Shown here: piece by piece, positions 1 through 8,276 of the stretch
Position numbering within the stretch: position 1 is the stretch's first letter
Layout: every line of letters starts with the position of its first letter
Source of the DNA: Oscillospiraceae bacterium
Lineage (GTDB): Bacteria; Bacillota; Clostridia; Oscillospirales; CAG-272
Assembly: GCA_015063485.1 (NCBI GenBank)
Contig: SVUA01000005.1
Location: 1-64,000 of the forward strand
Direction: 5' to 3'
DNA: 64,000 nucleotides
Translations under genes and position numbers: made by a program
Notes under the pieces: model-generated
What the model was told of the DNA's origin: nothing
The model's input: the letters and a program-made list of their open reading frames with translations, nothing else
Databases searched by the model: none

Positions 1-92
1 CCTCACCCGACTTCGTCGTCAGCTCCTCGACGTTTGCTCCGCAAACTCGACTCCGCTTGCGGAAGCTTTACACAAGGGAGCCTCAAGTTCGT
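1..92. repeat. Partial MITE-like intergenic repeat, cut by the window start
   Basis: This stretch is rich in short GC hairpins and codes for nothing credible. It ends in a CACAAGGGAGCCT-type terminus at about 71-83 that resembles the end of a small inverted-repeat element. Downstream it shares a 15-base word (AAACCGCAATTTGTT, 113-127) with the flank of the complete element at 5930-6092 (word at 6132-6146). The left half lies outside the window, so the family assignment rests on this resemblance. Confidence 0.45.
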
Positions 93-169
93 GCAAACAT
101 CAACGCACCGACAAACCGCAATTTGTTAAAAATAATTTTCACCAAAATCCGCAAAATTTCAAAAAAGAC

Positions 170-198
170 TTGACAAGCACTCATGTTTTGCGTATAAT
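170..198 (+). promoter_or_regulatory. Sigma-A promoter for the trpB transcript
   Basis: A consensus -35 TTGACA (170-175) and a consensus -10 TATAAT (193-198) are separated by 17 bp. Transcription should start near 205, immediately before the T-box leader. Confidence 0.85.
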
Positions 199-205
199 AT
201 TTGTA

Positions 206-470
206 TATAAAACCGATGATTAAGAGGAGTAACTGTTAGATTCGGATACAGAGAGTCGCCGTTCGGTGCAAGGCGATTCCGATATTTCAGCGAATGGACT
301 TATGAGGGCGGTCGAACCCACTTTGATTCAAGTGGCAGTAGCAACCGACGGTGACCGAAGCCGTTATATTTCGGAGTCATTACAGATGACGCAGAGTGGG
401 CGCATTGCGCCAATTCGGGTGGTACCGCAGGTTTATTCTCCTGTCCCAGAAATCTTGGGGCAGGTTTTTT
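206..470 (+). promoter_or_regulatory. T-box riboswitch, tryptophan specifier
   Basis: The leader has a Stem I region (from about 230), the conserved T-box GGGTGGTACCGCAG (417-430) that forms the antiterminator, and a competing terminator at 440-470. By alignment with the usual specifier loop, a TGG codon at 295-297, within GAATGGAC, is in the right place just upstream of a GAGGGCGG segment, so uncharged tRNA-Trp would be the ligand. This agrees with the gene controlled, trpB. The T-box class is certain; the specifier is assigned by eye. Confidence 0.9.
440..470 (+). terminator. Regulated intrinsic terminator of the Trp T-box
   Basis: CCTGTCCC and GGGGCAGG form a stem (440-447 with 457-464) followed by six T residues. 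It is mutually exclusive with the antiterminator built by the T-box sequence at 417-430. Confidence 0.85.
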
Positions 471-487
471 GTTTGGAGGGAAACGGT

Positions 488-526
488 ATGTTTACAATGT
501 CAAAGCGATGGCGAGGCTCGGTGTAA
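488..526 (+). CDS. Possible 12-residue leader peptide
   Basis: Between the T-box terminator and trpB there is GGAGGG (475-480) followed 7 bases later by ATG and a short frame ending in TAA. The peptide, MFTMSKRWRGSV, contains one Trp. It would be translated only after T-box readthrough. It may simply be chance; no second attenuator hairpin is seen before trpB. Confidence 0.25.
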   Translation: MFTMSKRWRGSV

Positions 527-586
527 CTCAAATAGAAAAGTATAATATATAATTATAATATAGAAAAGATAAAAAGGAGAAATAAA

Positions 587-1807
587 ATGAAATTAAACGG
601 TGTTGATTTTGATACTTATTTTAACAATTATCCCGACAAGAACGGATATTTCGGCAAATACGGCGGTGTATATATAGACGACAAGCTGAAAGACGCCATG
701 GCTGAGATAACCGAGGCTTATTATTCTATCTGTCAGTCAAGAAAATTTATCGCGGAGTTGCGCAGAATAAGAAAGGAATTTCAGGGCAGACCCACGCCTG
801 TTACACATCTTGAAAGACTTTCGGACGCTCTTGGCGGTAAGGTTCAGCTTTACGCAAAGCGCGAGGACTTGAACCACTCGGGCGCGCATAAGCTCAATCA
901 CTGCATGGGCGAGGCGCTTCTCGCAAAATACATGGGCAAGAAAAAGGTCATAGCGGAGACGGGCGCGGGACAGCACGGTGTTGCTCTCGCAACCGCGGCG
1001 GCGTATTTTGGACTTGAGTGCGACATATACATGGGCTCTGTCGATATTAAGAAACAAGCTCCGAACGTAGCCCGTATGAAGATACTCGGCGCAAATGTCA
1101 TTGAGGTAACTCACGGACTAAAAACTCTTAAAGAAGCTGTTGATGCGGCATTTGACGCATACAGTAAGGAATATAAGGATTGTATCTACTGCATAGGCTC
1201 TGTTTTAGGCCCTCATCCTTTTCCGATGATGGTCCGCGACTTCCAGAGCGTAGTCGGTATAGAGGCAAGGGAACAGTTCATCGAAATGACGGGTCATTTG
1301 CCAAGCGCGATAGTGGCGTGCGTAGGCGGCGGCTCTAACGCGGCAGGACTTTTCGCGGGATTCTTGAACGACCCCATAGATATTTACGGTATCGAGCCTC
1401 TCGGCAGAGGACCAAAGCTTGGCGACCATGCGGCAAGTCTTAAATACGGAACAGAGGGCATTATGCACGGCTTTAACAGTATAATGCTTAAGGACGAGAA
1501 CGGTGAGCCTGCACCCGTATATTCGGTAGCGAGCGGACTTGATTATCCTTCTTCAGGTCCTGAACACGCATTCTTGCAGGAGATCGGTAGAGTAAAATAC
1601 GACGTTATCGACGACGAAGAGACGATAGACGCGTTCTTCAAGCTTTCTCGCCTTGAGGGAATTATCCCCGCGATCGAAAGCTCCCACGCTGTCGCATACG
1701 GTATGAAACTTGCAAAGACCATGGAGCACGGCTCGGTTCTTATCAACCTCTCGGGAAGAGGAGACAAGGATATGGACTACATAATCGAGAATTACGGAAT
1801 AAGATAA
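587..1807 (+). CDS. trpB: Tryptophan synthase beta chain, without a neighbouring trpA
   Basis: This PLP enzyme condenses L-serine with indole to make tryptophan. The 406-residue protein has the usual family length. The PLP-binding lysine lies in HSGAHK (K102), the catalytic Glu in ETGAGQHG (about E124), and the phosphate-binding loop in GGGSNAAG (about 248-255); SGRGDKD is present near the C-terminus. An AAGGAGAA ribosome binding site precedes the ATG. The gene is monocistronic: a Trp T-box lies upstream and a terminator downstream, and the next gene is convergent. No trpA or other trp gene is in the window, so the enzyme may act mainly in indole salvage or with a trpA elsewhere. TrpB identity is clear; whether it pairs with a TrpA cannot be told from here. 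Confidence 0.95.
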   Translation: MKLNGVDFDTYFNNYPDKNGYFGKYGGVYIDDKLKDAMAEITEAYYSICQSRKFIAELRRIRKEFQGRPTPVTHLERLSDALGGKVQLYAKREDLNHSGAHKLNHCMGEALLAKYMGKKKVIAETGAGQHGVALATAAAYFGLECDIYMGSVDIKKQAPNVARMKILGANVIEVTHGLKTLKEAVDAAFDAYSKEYKDCIYCIGSVLGPHPFPMMVRDFQSVVGIEAREQFIEMTGHLPSAIVACVGGGSNAAGLFAGFLNDPIDIYGIEPLGRGPKLGDHAASLKYGTEGIMHGFNSIMLKDENGEPAPVYSVASGLDYPSSGPEHAFLQEIGRVKYDVIDDEETIDAFFKLSRLEGIIPAIESSHAVAYGMKLAKTMEHGSVLINLSGRGDKDMDYIIENYGIR

Positions 1808-1814
1808 TAGAAAG

Positions 1815-1848
1815 CACGGCAATTCGTTTGAATTGCCGTGTTTTTTTA
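1815..1848. terminator. Intrinsic terminator after trpB
   Basis: CACGGCAATTC and GAATTGCCGTG form a perfect 11-bp stem with a short loop, followed by seven T residues on the plus strand. On the minus strand it lies just past the DUF896 gene, where the T tract is weaker, so it may work in both directions. Confidence 0.85.
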
Positions 1849-2049
1849 TTTATCCTTCTTCAAAGACTTTCTCGTCCCATCGGGATATTGAATGACCGTG
1901 TTATCAAGCATACCGCCAAAGGAAAGGCGTATCTCCGCGATATATTCATCGCGGAGAGCCTTTTGCTCGGCTAATTCAGCCTCATTAAGAGGCTCGACCT
2001 TGGATTTTCTCGCAAGCTCGTTTATTCTGTCAATTTTAGCTCTTTCCAT
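1846..2049 (-). CDS. DUF896 (YnzC-like) small protein
   Basis: The 67-residue protein starts MERAKIDRINELARKSK and continues with a charged two-helix hairpin (LNEAELAEQKALRDEYIAEI), the signature of the YnzC/DUF896 family. Members are 60-80 residues, cytoplasmic, and of no firmly known function; the Bacillus member is linked to the SOS-regulated yneA region. The gene starts 10 bases after the pheT stop with an AAGGTG ribosome binding site overlapping it, so it is probably the last gene of the pheST transcript. The operon link is inferred from spacing. Confidence 0.8.
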   Translation of the reverse strand: MERAKIDRINELARKSKVEPLNEAELAEQKALRDEYIAEIRLSFGGMLDNTVIQYPDGTRKSLKKDK

Positions 2050-2059
2050 TTATAACACC

Positions 2060-4450
2060 TTAAGCTCTGAGCGAAAGACCAAGCTCTTTTTCAAGGGTCG
2101 CAAGTATCTTTCCCGCAACCTTATCGGCTTCTTCAACGGTCAGCGTACGGTCAGAAGCGCGAAGAACAACACGCAAGGAAACAGACTTCTTTTTCTCACC
2201 AACCTGATGACCTCTGTAAATGTCAAACAAAGATACGCTTTCAACAAGCTTTCCGCCCGCGCGGCTCATTGTCGACTGGATCGTTCCGACCTCAAGCGCT
2301 TCGTCACAAACAAATGAGAAGTCACGCGTGGTAGCGGGGAACTTGGGCAGAGGAGTGTAGAGCTTATGAGCGTTCATCATGTCGAATATCGCGTCAAAAT
2401 CAAGCTCTGCGGCATATACGGGGGTATCAACGCCGTAGTTTGCAAGTGCGAGCGGGTGGACTTGTCCGAAAATACCTATCTGTTTGCCGTTGGCATATAT
2501 TGCCGCGCAACGACCGGGGTGATAAGACGGGTCATTCGAAACAGCCTTGTATTCGATATTTTTAATATCGGCAAGCTTGAAAATGTTCTCGCAAACACCC
2601 TTCAAGGTGTAGAAATCGCAGTCTCCGTACATGCCGACAGAAAGCACCTTGTTTTCATTCGGAAGCTTGTCGGGAGTTGTGGGAATATAGACCGTCGCTA
2701 TCTCAAACAATCTTACGTTTTCATTGTTGAAATTGTAGTTTCTCGTGATAACTTCCATCATAGAGGGCAGAGAAGTCGTTCTCATAACGCTCGTGTCCTC
2801 GCCGAGAGGATTGGAAATAACCACGGAGTTGCGAAGAGCGCTGTCTTCGGGAAGACGTATCTTGTCGTAGTATTTTGGACTGATGAAAGAGAATGTCTGT
2901 ATCTGGTCGAGACCCATTCCGCACATAGCCATCTCAACGTCGACCTCAAACTGCTGCTTTGTGGTGCGTCCGCCTTGAGTAGTCTCTCCCTTTATCTTGC
3001 TTGATACGATATTGTTATAGCCGTAGATTCTCGCGATCTCTTCCGCAACGTCGTTCATGCAACCGATATCGGCGCGGAACGAGGGCGCTATTATCTTGCT
3101 TCCGTCTATCTTAAAATCAAGAGTTGTAAGGATCTTTTTCATTTCTTCTTCGGAAACGTCAGTTCCAAGGAATCCGTTTATAACGTTTACGTCAAGAGGA
3201 AGAACGGTAGGCTCTTTCTTGCCGGGGTAAACGTCGATGATCTCGTTTACGACCTCACCCGCGCCAAGCAATTCAACAAGCTCGCAAGCGCGCTCAAGAC
3301 CTGCATAACAGTTTTCGGGGTCAAGACCCTTTTCGTATCTCGAGGAGCTTTCGGTACGCATACCGTTTTTCTTTGCGGTAACACGAACGGAAGAGCCAAG
3401 GAAACAAGCAGACTCGAAAACTACTGTTTTCGTAGTGTTTTCAATTTCGCTGTTAGCTCCGCCCATAACTCCCGCAAGAGCGACAGCCTTGTTCGCGTCC
3501 GCAATAACGAGCATGGAATTATCAAGTGTGTGATCCTGATCGTCAAGAGACTTGAAGATCTCACCGTCATTCGCGCGGCGAACGACGATAGCCGAGCCGT
3601 CAAGACAGGTGTAATCGAACGCGTGCATAGGCTGACCGTATTCAAGCATTACGTAGTTCGTAATGTCAACGATATTGTTGATAGGACGAACACCGCTTGC
3701 GCGAAGGCGCATACGAAGCCATAAGGGCGAGGGCTCTATCTTTACGTTCTTAACGACTCTTGCCATGTAGCGATGGCAAAGATCGGGAGCGTCTATCTTG
3801 ACAGAGAGATAATTTCCTATCTTGTCTCCGTCGTTTACGCATTTAACAGAAGGAGTGCGCTCCTTGTATTCGCGGCCAAAGGAAACCGCGGTTTCTCTTG
3901 CAAGACCCGTAACAGAGAGGCAATCGGGGCGGTTAGAGGTGATCTCGAACTCAACCACGGTATCACGAAGCATAAGCGCGTCGCGGATATCCATGCCTAT
4001 CTTGTCCGCATACTCCTCGTCGAGTATAAGGATACCGTTGGGCTCTTTGCCGGGCATATCGTGCTCGGTGAGGTTAAGCTCACCCATAGAGCAGAGCATA
4101 CCGTCCGACTGAACTCCGCGGAGTTTGCCCGATTTGATAACAACGTCACCGGGGAGCTTTGCAACGGGAATAGCCGCGGGAACGATAGCGCCCTCGAAAA
4201 CGTTTTGTGCGCCCGTAACTATCTGAACTGTCTTTTCACCGATATCCACCTGACATATCTGAAGATGGTCGCTATTCTCGTGAGGCTTTATTTCAGTAAT
4301 ACGCGCAACGACTACGTTCTCAATGTCCTCGGCAAGAATTTCATATCCTTCGACCTTTGAGCCAGTGTCGGTCATGCGGTCGCAATAATCTTTTACATCA
4401 ATATCCGATACGTCAACGTAATCGGATAACCAATTTTTTGATAAATTCAT
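2060..4450 (-). CDS. pheT: Phenylalanine-tRNA ligase beta subunit
   Basis: This is the large subunit of the alpha2-beta2 phenylalanyl-tRNA synthetase, needed for tRNA-Phe recognition and editing. Its 796 residues match the bacterial family. In order it has the EMAP/OB-type tRNA-binding domain (about 40-150), the B3/B4 editing region (about 210-390), the B5 domain (about 400-470), the catalytic-like core, and a C-terminal anticodon-binding FDX-ACB domain (about 700-796, PKFPATTRDFSFV onward). It lies 21 bases after pheS and should be co-transcribed under the Phe T-box. Confidence 0.97.
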   Translation of the reverse strand: MNLSKNWLSDYVDVSDIDVKDYCDRMTDTGSKVEGYEILAEDIENVVVARITEIKPHENSDHLQICQVDIGEKTVQIVTGAQNVFEGAIVPAAIPVAKLPGDVVIKSGKLRGVQSDGMLCSMGELNLTEHDMPGKEPNGILILDEEYADKIGMDIRDALMLRDTVVEFEITSNRPDCLSVTGLARETAVSFGREYKERTPSVKCVNDGDKIGNYLSVKIDAPDLCHRYMARVVKNVKIEPSPLWLRMRLRASGVRPINNIVDITNYVMLEYGQPMHAFDYTCLDGSAIVVRRANDGEIFKSLDDQDHTLDNSMLVIADANKAVALAGVMGGANSEIENTTKTVVFESACFLGSSVRVTAKKNGMRTESSSRYEKGLDPENCYAGLERACELVELLGAGEVVNEIIDVYPGKKEPTVLPLDVNVINGFLGTDVSEEEMKKILTTLDFKIDGSKIIAPSFRADIGCMNDVAEEIARIYGYNNIVSSKIKGETTQGGRTTKQQFEVDVEMAMCGMGLDQIQTFSFISPKYYDKIRLPEDSALRNSVVISNPLGEDTSVMRTTSLPSMMEVITRNYNFNNENVRLFEIATVYIPTTPDKLPNENKVLSVGMYGDCDFYTLKGVCENIFKLADIKNIEYKAVSNDPSYHPGRCAAIYANGKQIGIFGQVHPLALANYGVDTPVYAAELDFDAIFDMMNAHKLYTPLPKFPATTRDFSFVCDEALEVGTIQSTMSRAGGKLVESVSLFDIYRGHQVGEKKKSVSLRVVLRASDRTLTVEEADKVAGKILATLEKELGLSLRA

Positions 4451-4471
4451 GTATCTTTCTCCTTATCAAAA

Positions 4472-5485
4472 TTAGAATTGATCCAAGAAACGAACGTCGT
4501 TTTCGTACAAAAGACGCATATCGTCAATGCCGTATTGCTTCATTGCAATACGCTCAACGCCAAGACCAAACGCGAAACCGCTATAAACGTTAGGATCTAT
4601 TCCGCAGTTTTCAAGAACGAACGGGTGTACCATACCTGCGCCGAGTATCTCTATCCAACCCTCGTTTTTACAAACTCGGCAACCCTTTCCGCCGCAAACG
4701 AAGCAAGAAACGTCGACCTCTGCGGAGGGCTCGGTGAACGGGAAGTGGTGAGGGCGGAAACGCAAACGAGCGTCCTCTCCAAAGAGAGTTTTAGCAAAGG
4801 TCTCAAGCATACCCTTAAGATCGCCCATCGTGATACCCTTGTCAACGACAAGACCTTCGATCTGGTGGAACAAAGGCGAGTGTGTAGAGTCAACGGCATC
4901 GGAACGGTAAACGCGGCCGGGAGAAATAATGCGTATCGGAGGCTTCTGCTTCTCCATAGTTCTTACCTGAACGGGAGAGGTCTGCGAACGGAGCAGAATA
5001 TTGTCGGTGATATAAAAGGTATCCTGCGTGTCTCTCGCGGGGTGGTTCTCGGGAATGTTGAGCGCCTGAAAATTGTAGTAATCGTACTCGACTTCAGGTC
5101 CTTCAACGATAGAGAATCCCATACCTATAAAGATATCCTCTATATTTCTTTGAATTTGAGTCAAAGGGTGAAGATGTCCCATTCTTGACGCTTTAGCGGG
5201 GAAGGTAACGTCTATTTTTTCTTCCTCAAGCTTCTTTTGCAGGAGCTTTTCTTTTTCTTCCTTCACCTTTTCGCCAAGAGCCTTTTCAATGTCTGCTCTG
5301 ACTTCGTTTGCGATCTGACCGACAACGGGACGCTCCTCTGCGGTCAATGCTCCCATGCCGCGCAATACGGCGGTAAGCTCTCCCTTTTTTCCAAGATAAT
5401 GAATACGGATCTGCTCAAGATCTGCGCCCTCGGTCGCAATAGCCAAAAGCGCTTCTTCTCTGATTTTTTGAAGCTTTTCTTTCAT
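4472..5485 (-). CDS. pheS: Phenylalanine-tRNA ligase alpha subunit
   Basis: This catalytic subunit charges tRNA-Phe with phenylalanine. The 337-residue form starting [13 protein letters not shown] is chosen: an AAAGG site sits about 7 bases upstream (GAAAGGAAAGAAAATG), and the extra 13 residues of the longer frame are unlike the family. An N-terminal coiled coil (about 1-85) binds tRNA. Class II motifs follow: [14 protein letters not shown] with [11 protein letters not shown] (motif 1), [21 protein letters not shown] (motif 2, about 190-212) and [13 protein letters not shown] (motif 3, about 310). A CVCGGKGC-like cysteine cluster ([12 protein letters not shown]) is inserted before motif 3, a common clostridial feature. 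It is preceded by a T-box leader. Confidence 0.97.
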   Translation of the reverse strand: MKEKLQKIREEALLAIATEGADLEQIRIHYLGKKGELTAVLRGMGALTAEERPVVGQIANEVRADIEKALGEKVKEEKEKLLQKKLEEEKIDVTFPAKASRMGHLHPLTQIQRNIEDIFIGMGFSIVEGPEVEYDYYNFQALNIPENHPARDTQDTFYITDNILLRSQTSPVQVRTMEKQKPPIRIISPGRVYRSDAVDSTHSPLFHQIEGLVVDKGITMGDLKGMLETFAKTLFGEDARLRFRPHHFPFTEPSAEVDVSCFVCGGKGCRVCKNEGWIEILGAGMVHPFVLENCGIDPNVYSGFAFGLGVERIAMKQYGIDDMRLLYENDVRFLDQF

Positions 5486-5522
5486 TTTCTTTCCTTTCAT
5501 ATATATATGTTTTGGCGTACGC

Positions 5523-5769
5523 AAAAAAATAAGACCCTATCCTGAACTTGACGTTAGGACGGGGCAAAAACTCCGCGGTACCACCTAAATTTCGGCTGCA
5601 AAGCCAACACTTTGACGACGTATAACGGTGTCTGCCGTATCCCGCTACTAAAGTTCACAGGATCTGCTCCGAAGCGAAACGCGTATCTTTTCTGCCGACA
5701 TCGCTCACAGCCAAGGCGACGCTCTCTGAAACGGTTAATGAAAAGACGCAAACTTCATCAATGCATTTA
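5523..5769 (-). promoter_or_regulatory. T-box riboswitch controlling pheST
   Basis: Read on the minus strand, the leader begins near 5769, has a GAGAGCGTCGCCTTGGC-type Stem I start (about 5710-5730), the T-box TAGGTGGTACCGCGG (5573-5587), and a terminator (5523-5565: CCCCGTCCTAAC paired with GTTCAGGATAGGG, then a T run). A TTT (Phe) triplet at 5650-5652 lies near the expected specifier position, but I could not fix the specifier loop by eye. The ligand tRNA-Phe is mainly inferred from the gene controlled. Confidence 0.9.
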
Positions 5770-5776
5770 CCTAAAT

Positions 5777-5805
5777 ATTATATCACACTTTATTTATAAT
5801 TGCAA
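5777..5805 (-). promoter_or_regulatory. Sigma-A promoter for pheST
   Basis: On the minus strand, -35 TTGCAA (5800-5805) and a consensus -10 TATAAT (5777-5782) are 17 bp apart. The start point near 5770 fits the T-box leader. Confidence 0.8.
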
Positions 5806-5929
5806 GAAGTTTTTAAAATATTTTTTAAAATAATACATTAATATAAAAGAATGTGTAACATAATAAGATAGAATACTTTAAATTTTGATTTATCGGTGGG
5901 TTTGATTTGACGAAATGGGTACATTTCCT
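5806..5929. other. AT-rich spacer, nothing recognised
   Basis: This AT-rich segment separates the pheST promoter from the repeat element. I see no open frame, hairpin or promoter of note in it. Confidence 0.6.
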
Positions 5930-6092
5930 AGCCTTCTCCTGTGGGAGAAGGGGGACCGCCGCAGCGGTGGATGAGGAGTTGCTTTGCGTTTAAAGACACC
6001 TCATCCGTCTTTTGCTTCGCAAAATCCACCCAATGTCCGACTTGTCGGACTTGGCTGTTGCTTGCAACAAGATTCTCCCTCAGGAGAAGGCT
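5930..6092. repeat. MITE-like element with 20-bp terminal inverted repeats
   Basis: The left end AGCCTTCTCCTGTGGGAGAA (5930-5949) and the right end TTCTCCCTCAGGAGAAGGCT (6073-6092) are inverted copies matching at 19 of 20 positions. The 163-bp interior is a run of smaller palindromes (for example CCGACTTGTCGG and a GATGAGG/CCTCATC pair) with no coding capacity. This is the structure of a non-autonomous miniature element or similar dispersed repeat. The flank shares a 15-base word with the flank of the partial element at 1-92. Confidence 0.75.
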
Positions 6093-6164
6093 TGGGTTTG
6101 TGCGAACTTTTCGCTTATACTTCTCCCCTATAAACCGCAATTTGTTTGATCTTTCGTTTAATAA

Positions 6165-6194
6165 AAACGGATACCGCGTTTGCGGTATCCGTTT
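6165..6194 (-). terminator. Intrinsic terminator after the oligopeptide-binding protein gene
   Basis: AAACGGATACCGC and GCGGTATCCGTTT form a perfect 13-bp stem. On the minus strand it is followed by a T-rich stretch and lies 11 bases beyond the stop codon at 6206. Confidence 0.85.
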
Positions 6195-6205
6195 GAAATC
6201 TTAAA

Positions 6206-8086
6206 TTATTCTTCTTCAACAGGGACGTACTTGATGTAATCCTTAAGCTTGGTCTTTGTGAAGATGGGAGTTCCGTAATAGGTGTACTTGATCTTCGAAA
6301 GCTCTTTGCTTGTAAGGGTCGCGTTCTGGTTGAAGATGATAGGAATGATAGGAAGATCGTTCATAAGGAGCTGTTCTGCCTCGTGCAAGAGAACCGAACG
6401 CTTAGCGATATCCTTTTCAGCGAAAGCAGCTTCTATCTTAGCATTGTACTCTTCGCTGTTGTAACCCGACTTGTGAGAGGGTATATTGAATTCGATACTG
6501 TTATCGTCAGCAGCCGCGCCGCCCGTGTATGCCTTTGCGAAAGGAGCAAGCATAGAGAAAGCATCTGCGGAGAGAGCGGTGTAATCGATAGCCGCTACCT
6601 CGTATTTTCCTGCTCTGTAATTTTCGTAGAAGATATCGTCCTTAACGCCTTCGATAGCCTCGTTGGTCGTAAGAAGGATATGCTTGTTGTCGATAACGTC
6701 TATCTTGTTAAGAGCAACGTGGAAACCAAGCTCAGTCCAAGCTTCCTGAACCATCTCTGCGATCTTAACGTGAACGTCGTCGTAAGAGGGAACGGAGATA
6801 GCAAACATATAGTCGCCTGCATTTACACCTGCGGAGGAGAGAAGACCCTTAGCCTCGTCAAGATTTGCGTTTGCGGCGAGAATATTTCCGCCAACCTCAC
6901 GGAAGGAAGCCTTCTTAGAGGTGGAGTCAAATACGGGAGCGGGGATCAAACCGCCTGCGGCCTTTGCGAATACAACTGCGTCTGCGATAGCCTGACGGTC
7001 AATAGCAAGAGAAAGTGCCTTGCGAACCTCGGTCTTAGCGAAGATCTTTTCTCCTGCTTCACCCTCAACGAGAGTGTCGTCATAAACAGAAGTGTTTGCC
7101 TTCAATGCCTCAAAGCCTGCCGCGTCATACTTGCGTACGACTGCGTTCTGATTGAGAAAATATGTATGAGTGCTGAGCGCATCTGTAACGGCAGCCTGAT
7201 CCTTCCATTCGCCACGGAGAGAGAGCGGGATATCGCCTACGTAGAAGATCTTTCCTTCGTTGTAAGCAGCCTTGATCTCTTCGTCGGTCATGGTATAGTC
7301 AACTACCAAGCGGTAAGGCGTAACGGACTCATCAATGGGATCGTTTGCGATATCGCGATAGTAGTAAGAGTTTCTCTCAAGGGTAAGACCTGCATCCTCG
7401 GGATCGTAGGATATAGAACGGAGACGGAACGGACCGTTCGTAACCATAGTAGAGGGCTTCTTCGCCCAGTCGATCTCGTATTCTGCGCGTCTGATGATAT
7501 CCTCACGGATAGGAGCAAGAGCGTAAGAGGTCAGGTTAACGAGGAACTGATCGTAATCGATAGGACCGTTGAAGTGGATCTCCAACTGAGTCTCGTTAAG
7601 TGCGTATATACGAACGTCGTCAATGGACATTTCGCCTTCTTTAGCTTCACGCGCATACTTGATATCAAACAGGAGAGAAGCTGCCTCGAAGGAGTTAGAA
7701 ACGTCAAGGATACGCTTCCAAGCATAAACAACGTCATTTGCCGTTACAGCAACGCCGTCCGTCCATGCGGTGTCATTAAGGGTAATGACCATTTTGTATT
7801 CCTGAGCATTTTCGTCCTCAACGATCTTGTAGTCCTTTGCAAGAGATTTCTGAACCTTGCCGTTTTCTCCAAGAACGAAGAGGTTATCAAACATAAGGCT
7901 GACGACCTTGAGAGCCGCTTCGTTGCCATAAGCGTGAGCGGGGTCAAAGTTATAGATCATGTCGTTGATGTACATATAGATGTACGCGCCTTTGTCTTTT
8001 TCGTCTTCATTTTTCTTCGAACAACCTACAAAAACAGTTGCCAACATAACAAGACAAAGCAGAAGTGAAACAATTTTTTTCATCAT
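6206..8086 (-). CDS. Oligopeptide ABC transporter substrate-binding lipoprotein (OppA/SBP_bac_5 family)
   Basis: The 626-residue protein has a lipoprotein signal peptide (MMKKIVSLLLCLVMLATVF) with the lipobox cysteine in FVGC at about residue 22. The mature part has family-5 solute-binding features: YNFDPAHAYG near the N-terminus, LNDTAWTDGVAVTANDVVYAW (about 105-125), and KTEVRKALSLAIDRQAI (about 355-370). It should capture peptides, or less likely another ligand such as nickel, outside the membrane and deliver them to an ABC permease. No permease or ATPase gene is adjacent, so its partner is elsewhere. The ATG is preceded by AGGAGG at good spacing. It has its own promoter and terminator. 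Confidence 0.9.
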   Translation of the reverse strand: MMKKIVSLLLCLVMLATVFVGCSKKNEDEKDKGAYIYMYINDMIYNFDPAHAYGNEAALKVVSLMFDNLFVLGENGKVQKSLAKDYKIVEDENAQEYKMVITLNDTAWTDGVAVTANDVVYAWKRILDVSNSFEAASLLFDIKYAREAKEGEMSIDDVRIYALNETQLEIHFNGPIDYDQFLVNLTSYALAPIREDIIRRAEYEIDWAKKPSTMVTNGPFRLRSISYDPEDAGLTLERNSYYYRDIANDPIDESVTPYRLVVDYTMTDEEIKAAYNEGKIFYVGDIPLSLRGEWKDQAAVTDALSTHTYFLNQNAVVRKYDAAGFEALKANTSVYDDTLVEGEAGEKIFAKTEVRKALSLAIDRQAIADAVVFAKAAGGLIPAPVFDSTSKKASFREVGGNILAANANLDEAKGLLSSAGVNAGDYMFAISVPSYDDVHVKIAEMVQEAWTELGFHVALNKIDVIDNKHILLTTNEAIEGVKDDIFYENYRAGKYEVAAIDYTALSADAFSMLAPFAKAYTGGAAADDNSIEFNIPSHKSGYNSEEYNAKIEAAFAEKDIAKRSVLLHEAEQLLMNDLPIIPIIFNQNATLTSKELSKIKYTYYGTPIFTKTKLKDYIKYVPVEEE

Positions 8087-8148
8087 TATATCAAAACCTC
8101 CTATGGTTTGAAAAACTGTGATACCGTTACAGGTACTTTACTCTAAAC

Positions 8149-8177
8149 ATTATACCATTTTTTTGTTATAAAATCAA
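8149..8177 (-). promoter_or_regulatory. Sigma-A promoter for the oligopeptide-binding protein gene
   Basis: On the minus strand, -35 TTGATT (8172-8177) and -10 TATAAT (8149-8154) are 17 bp apart, about 60 bp upstream of the start codon. Confidence 0.7.
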
Positions 8178-8227
8178 TGTAAAACATAGCAAGATTTTCA
8201 CTTTTGGTTATGTGCACAATTATTTGC

Positions 8228-8256
8228 GAATAAGCTTGTCTAATTTGCCCATAAAA
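8228..8256 (+). promoter_or_regulatory. Possible forespore (sigma-G-like) promoter of gpr
   Basis: GAATA (8228-8232) and CATAAAA (8250-8256), 17 bp apart, partly fit the sigma-G pattern GNATR / CATNNTA; the last positions of the -10 do not fit. No sigma-A promoter is evident before gpr. Family knowledge (gpr is a forespore gene) makes this plausible, but the match is weak. Confidence 0.3.
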
Positions 8257-8276
8257 ATTACAGAAAAGAGTAAAAA

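Noticed and set aside
266-526. 86-codon open frame upstream of trpB
   Set aside because: It lies inside the T-box RNA structure and lacks a ribosome binding site; only its last 12 codons have one.
5928-6204. Short frames on both strands at 5928-6204
   Set aside because: They lie in the palindromic repeat element and its flank and look like translated repeat, not genes.
6383-8068. 561-codon open frame antisense to the oligopeptide-binding protein gene
   Set aside because: The sense strand encodes a clear lipoprotein with promoter, ribosome binding site and terminator; the antisense frame has no family features.
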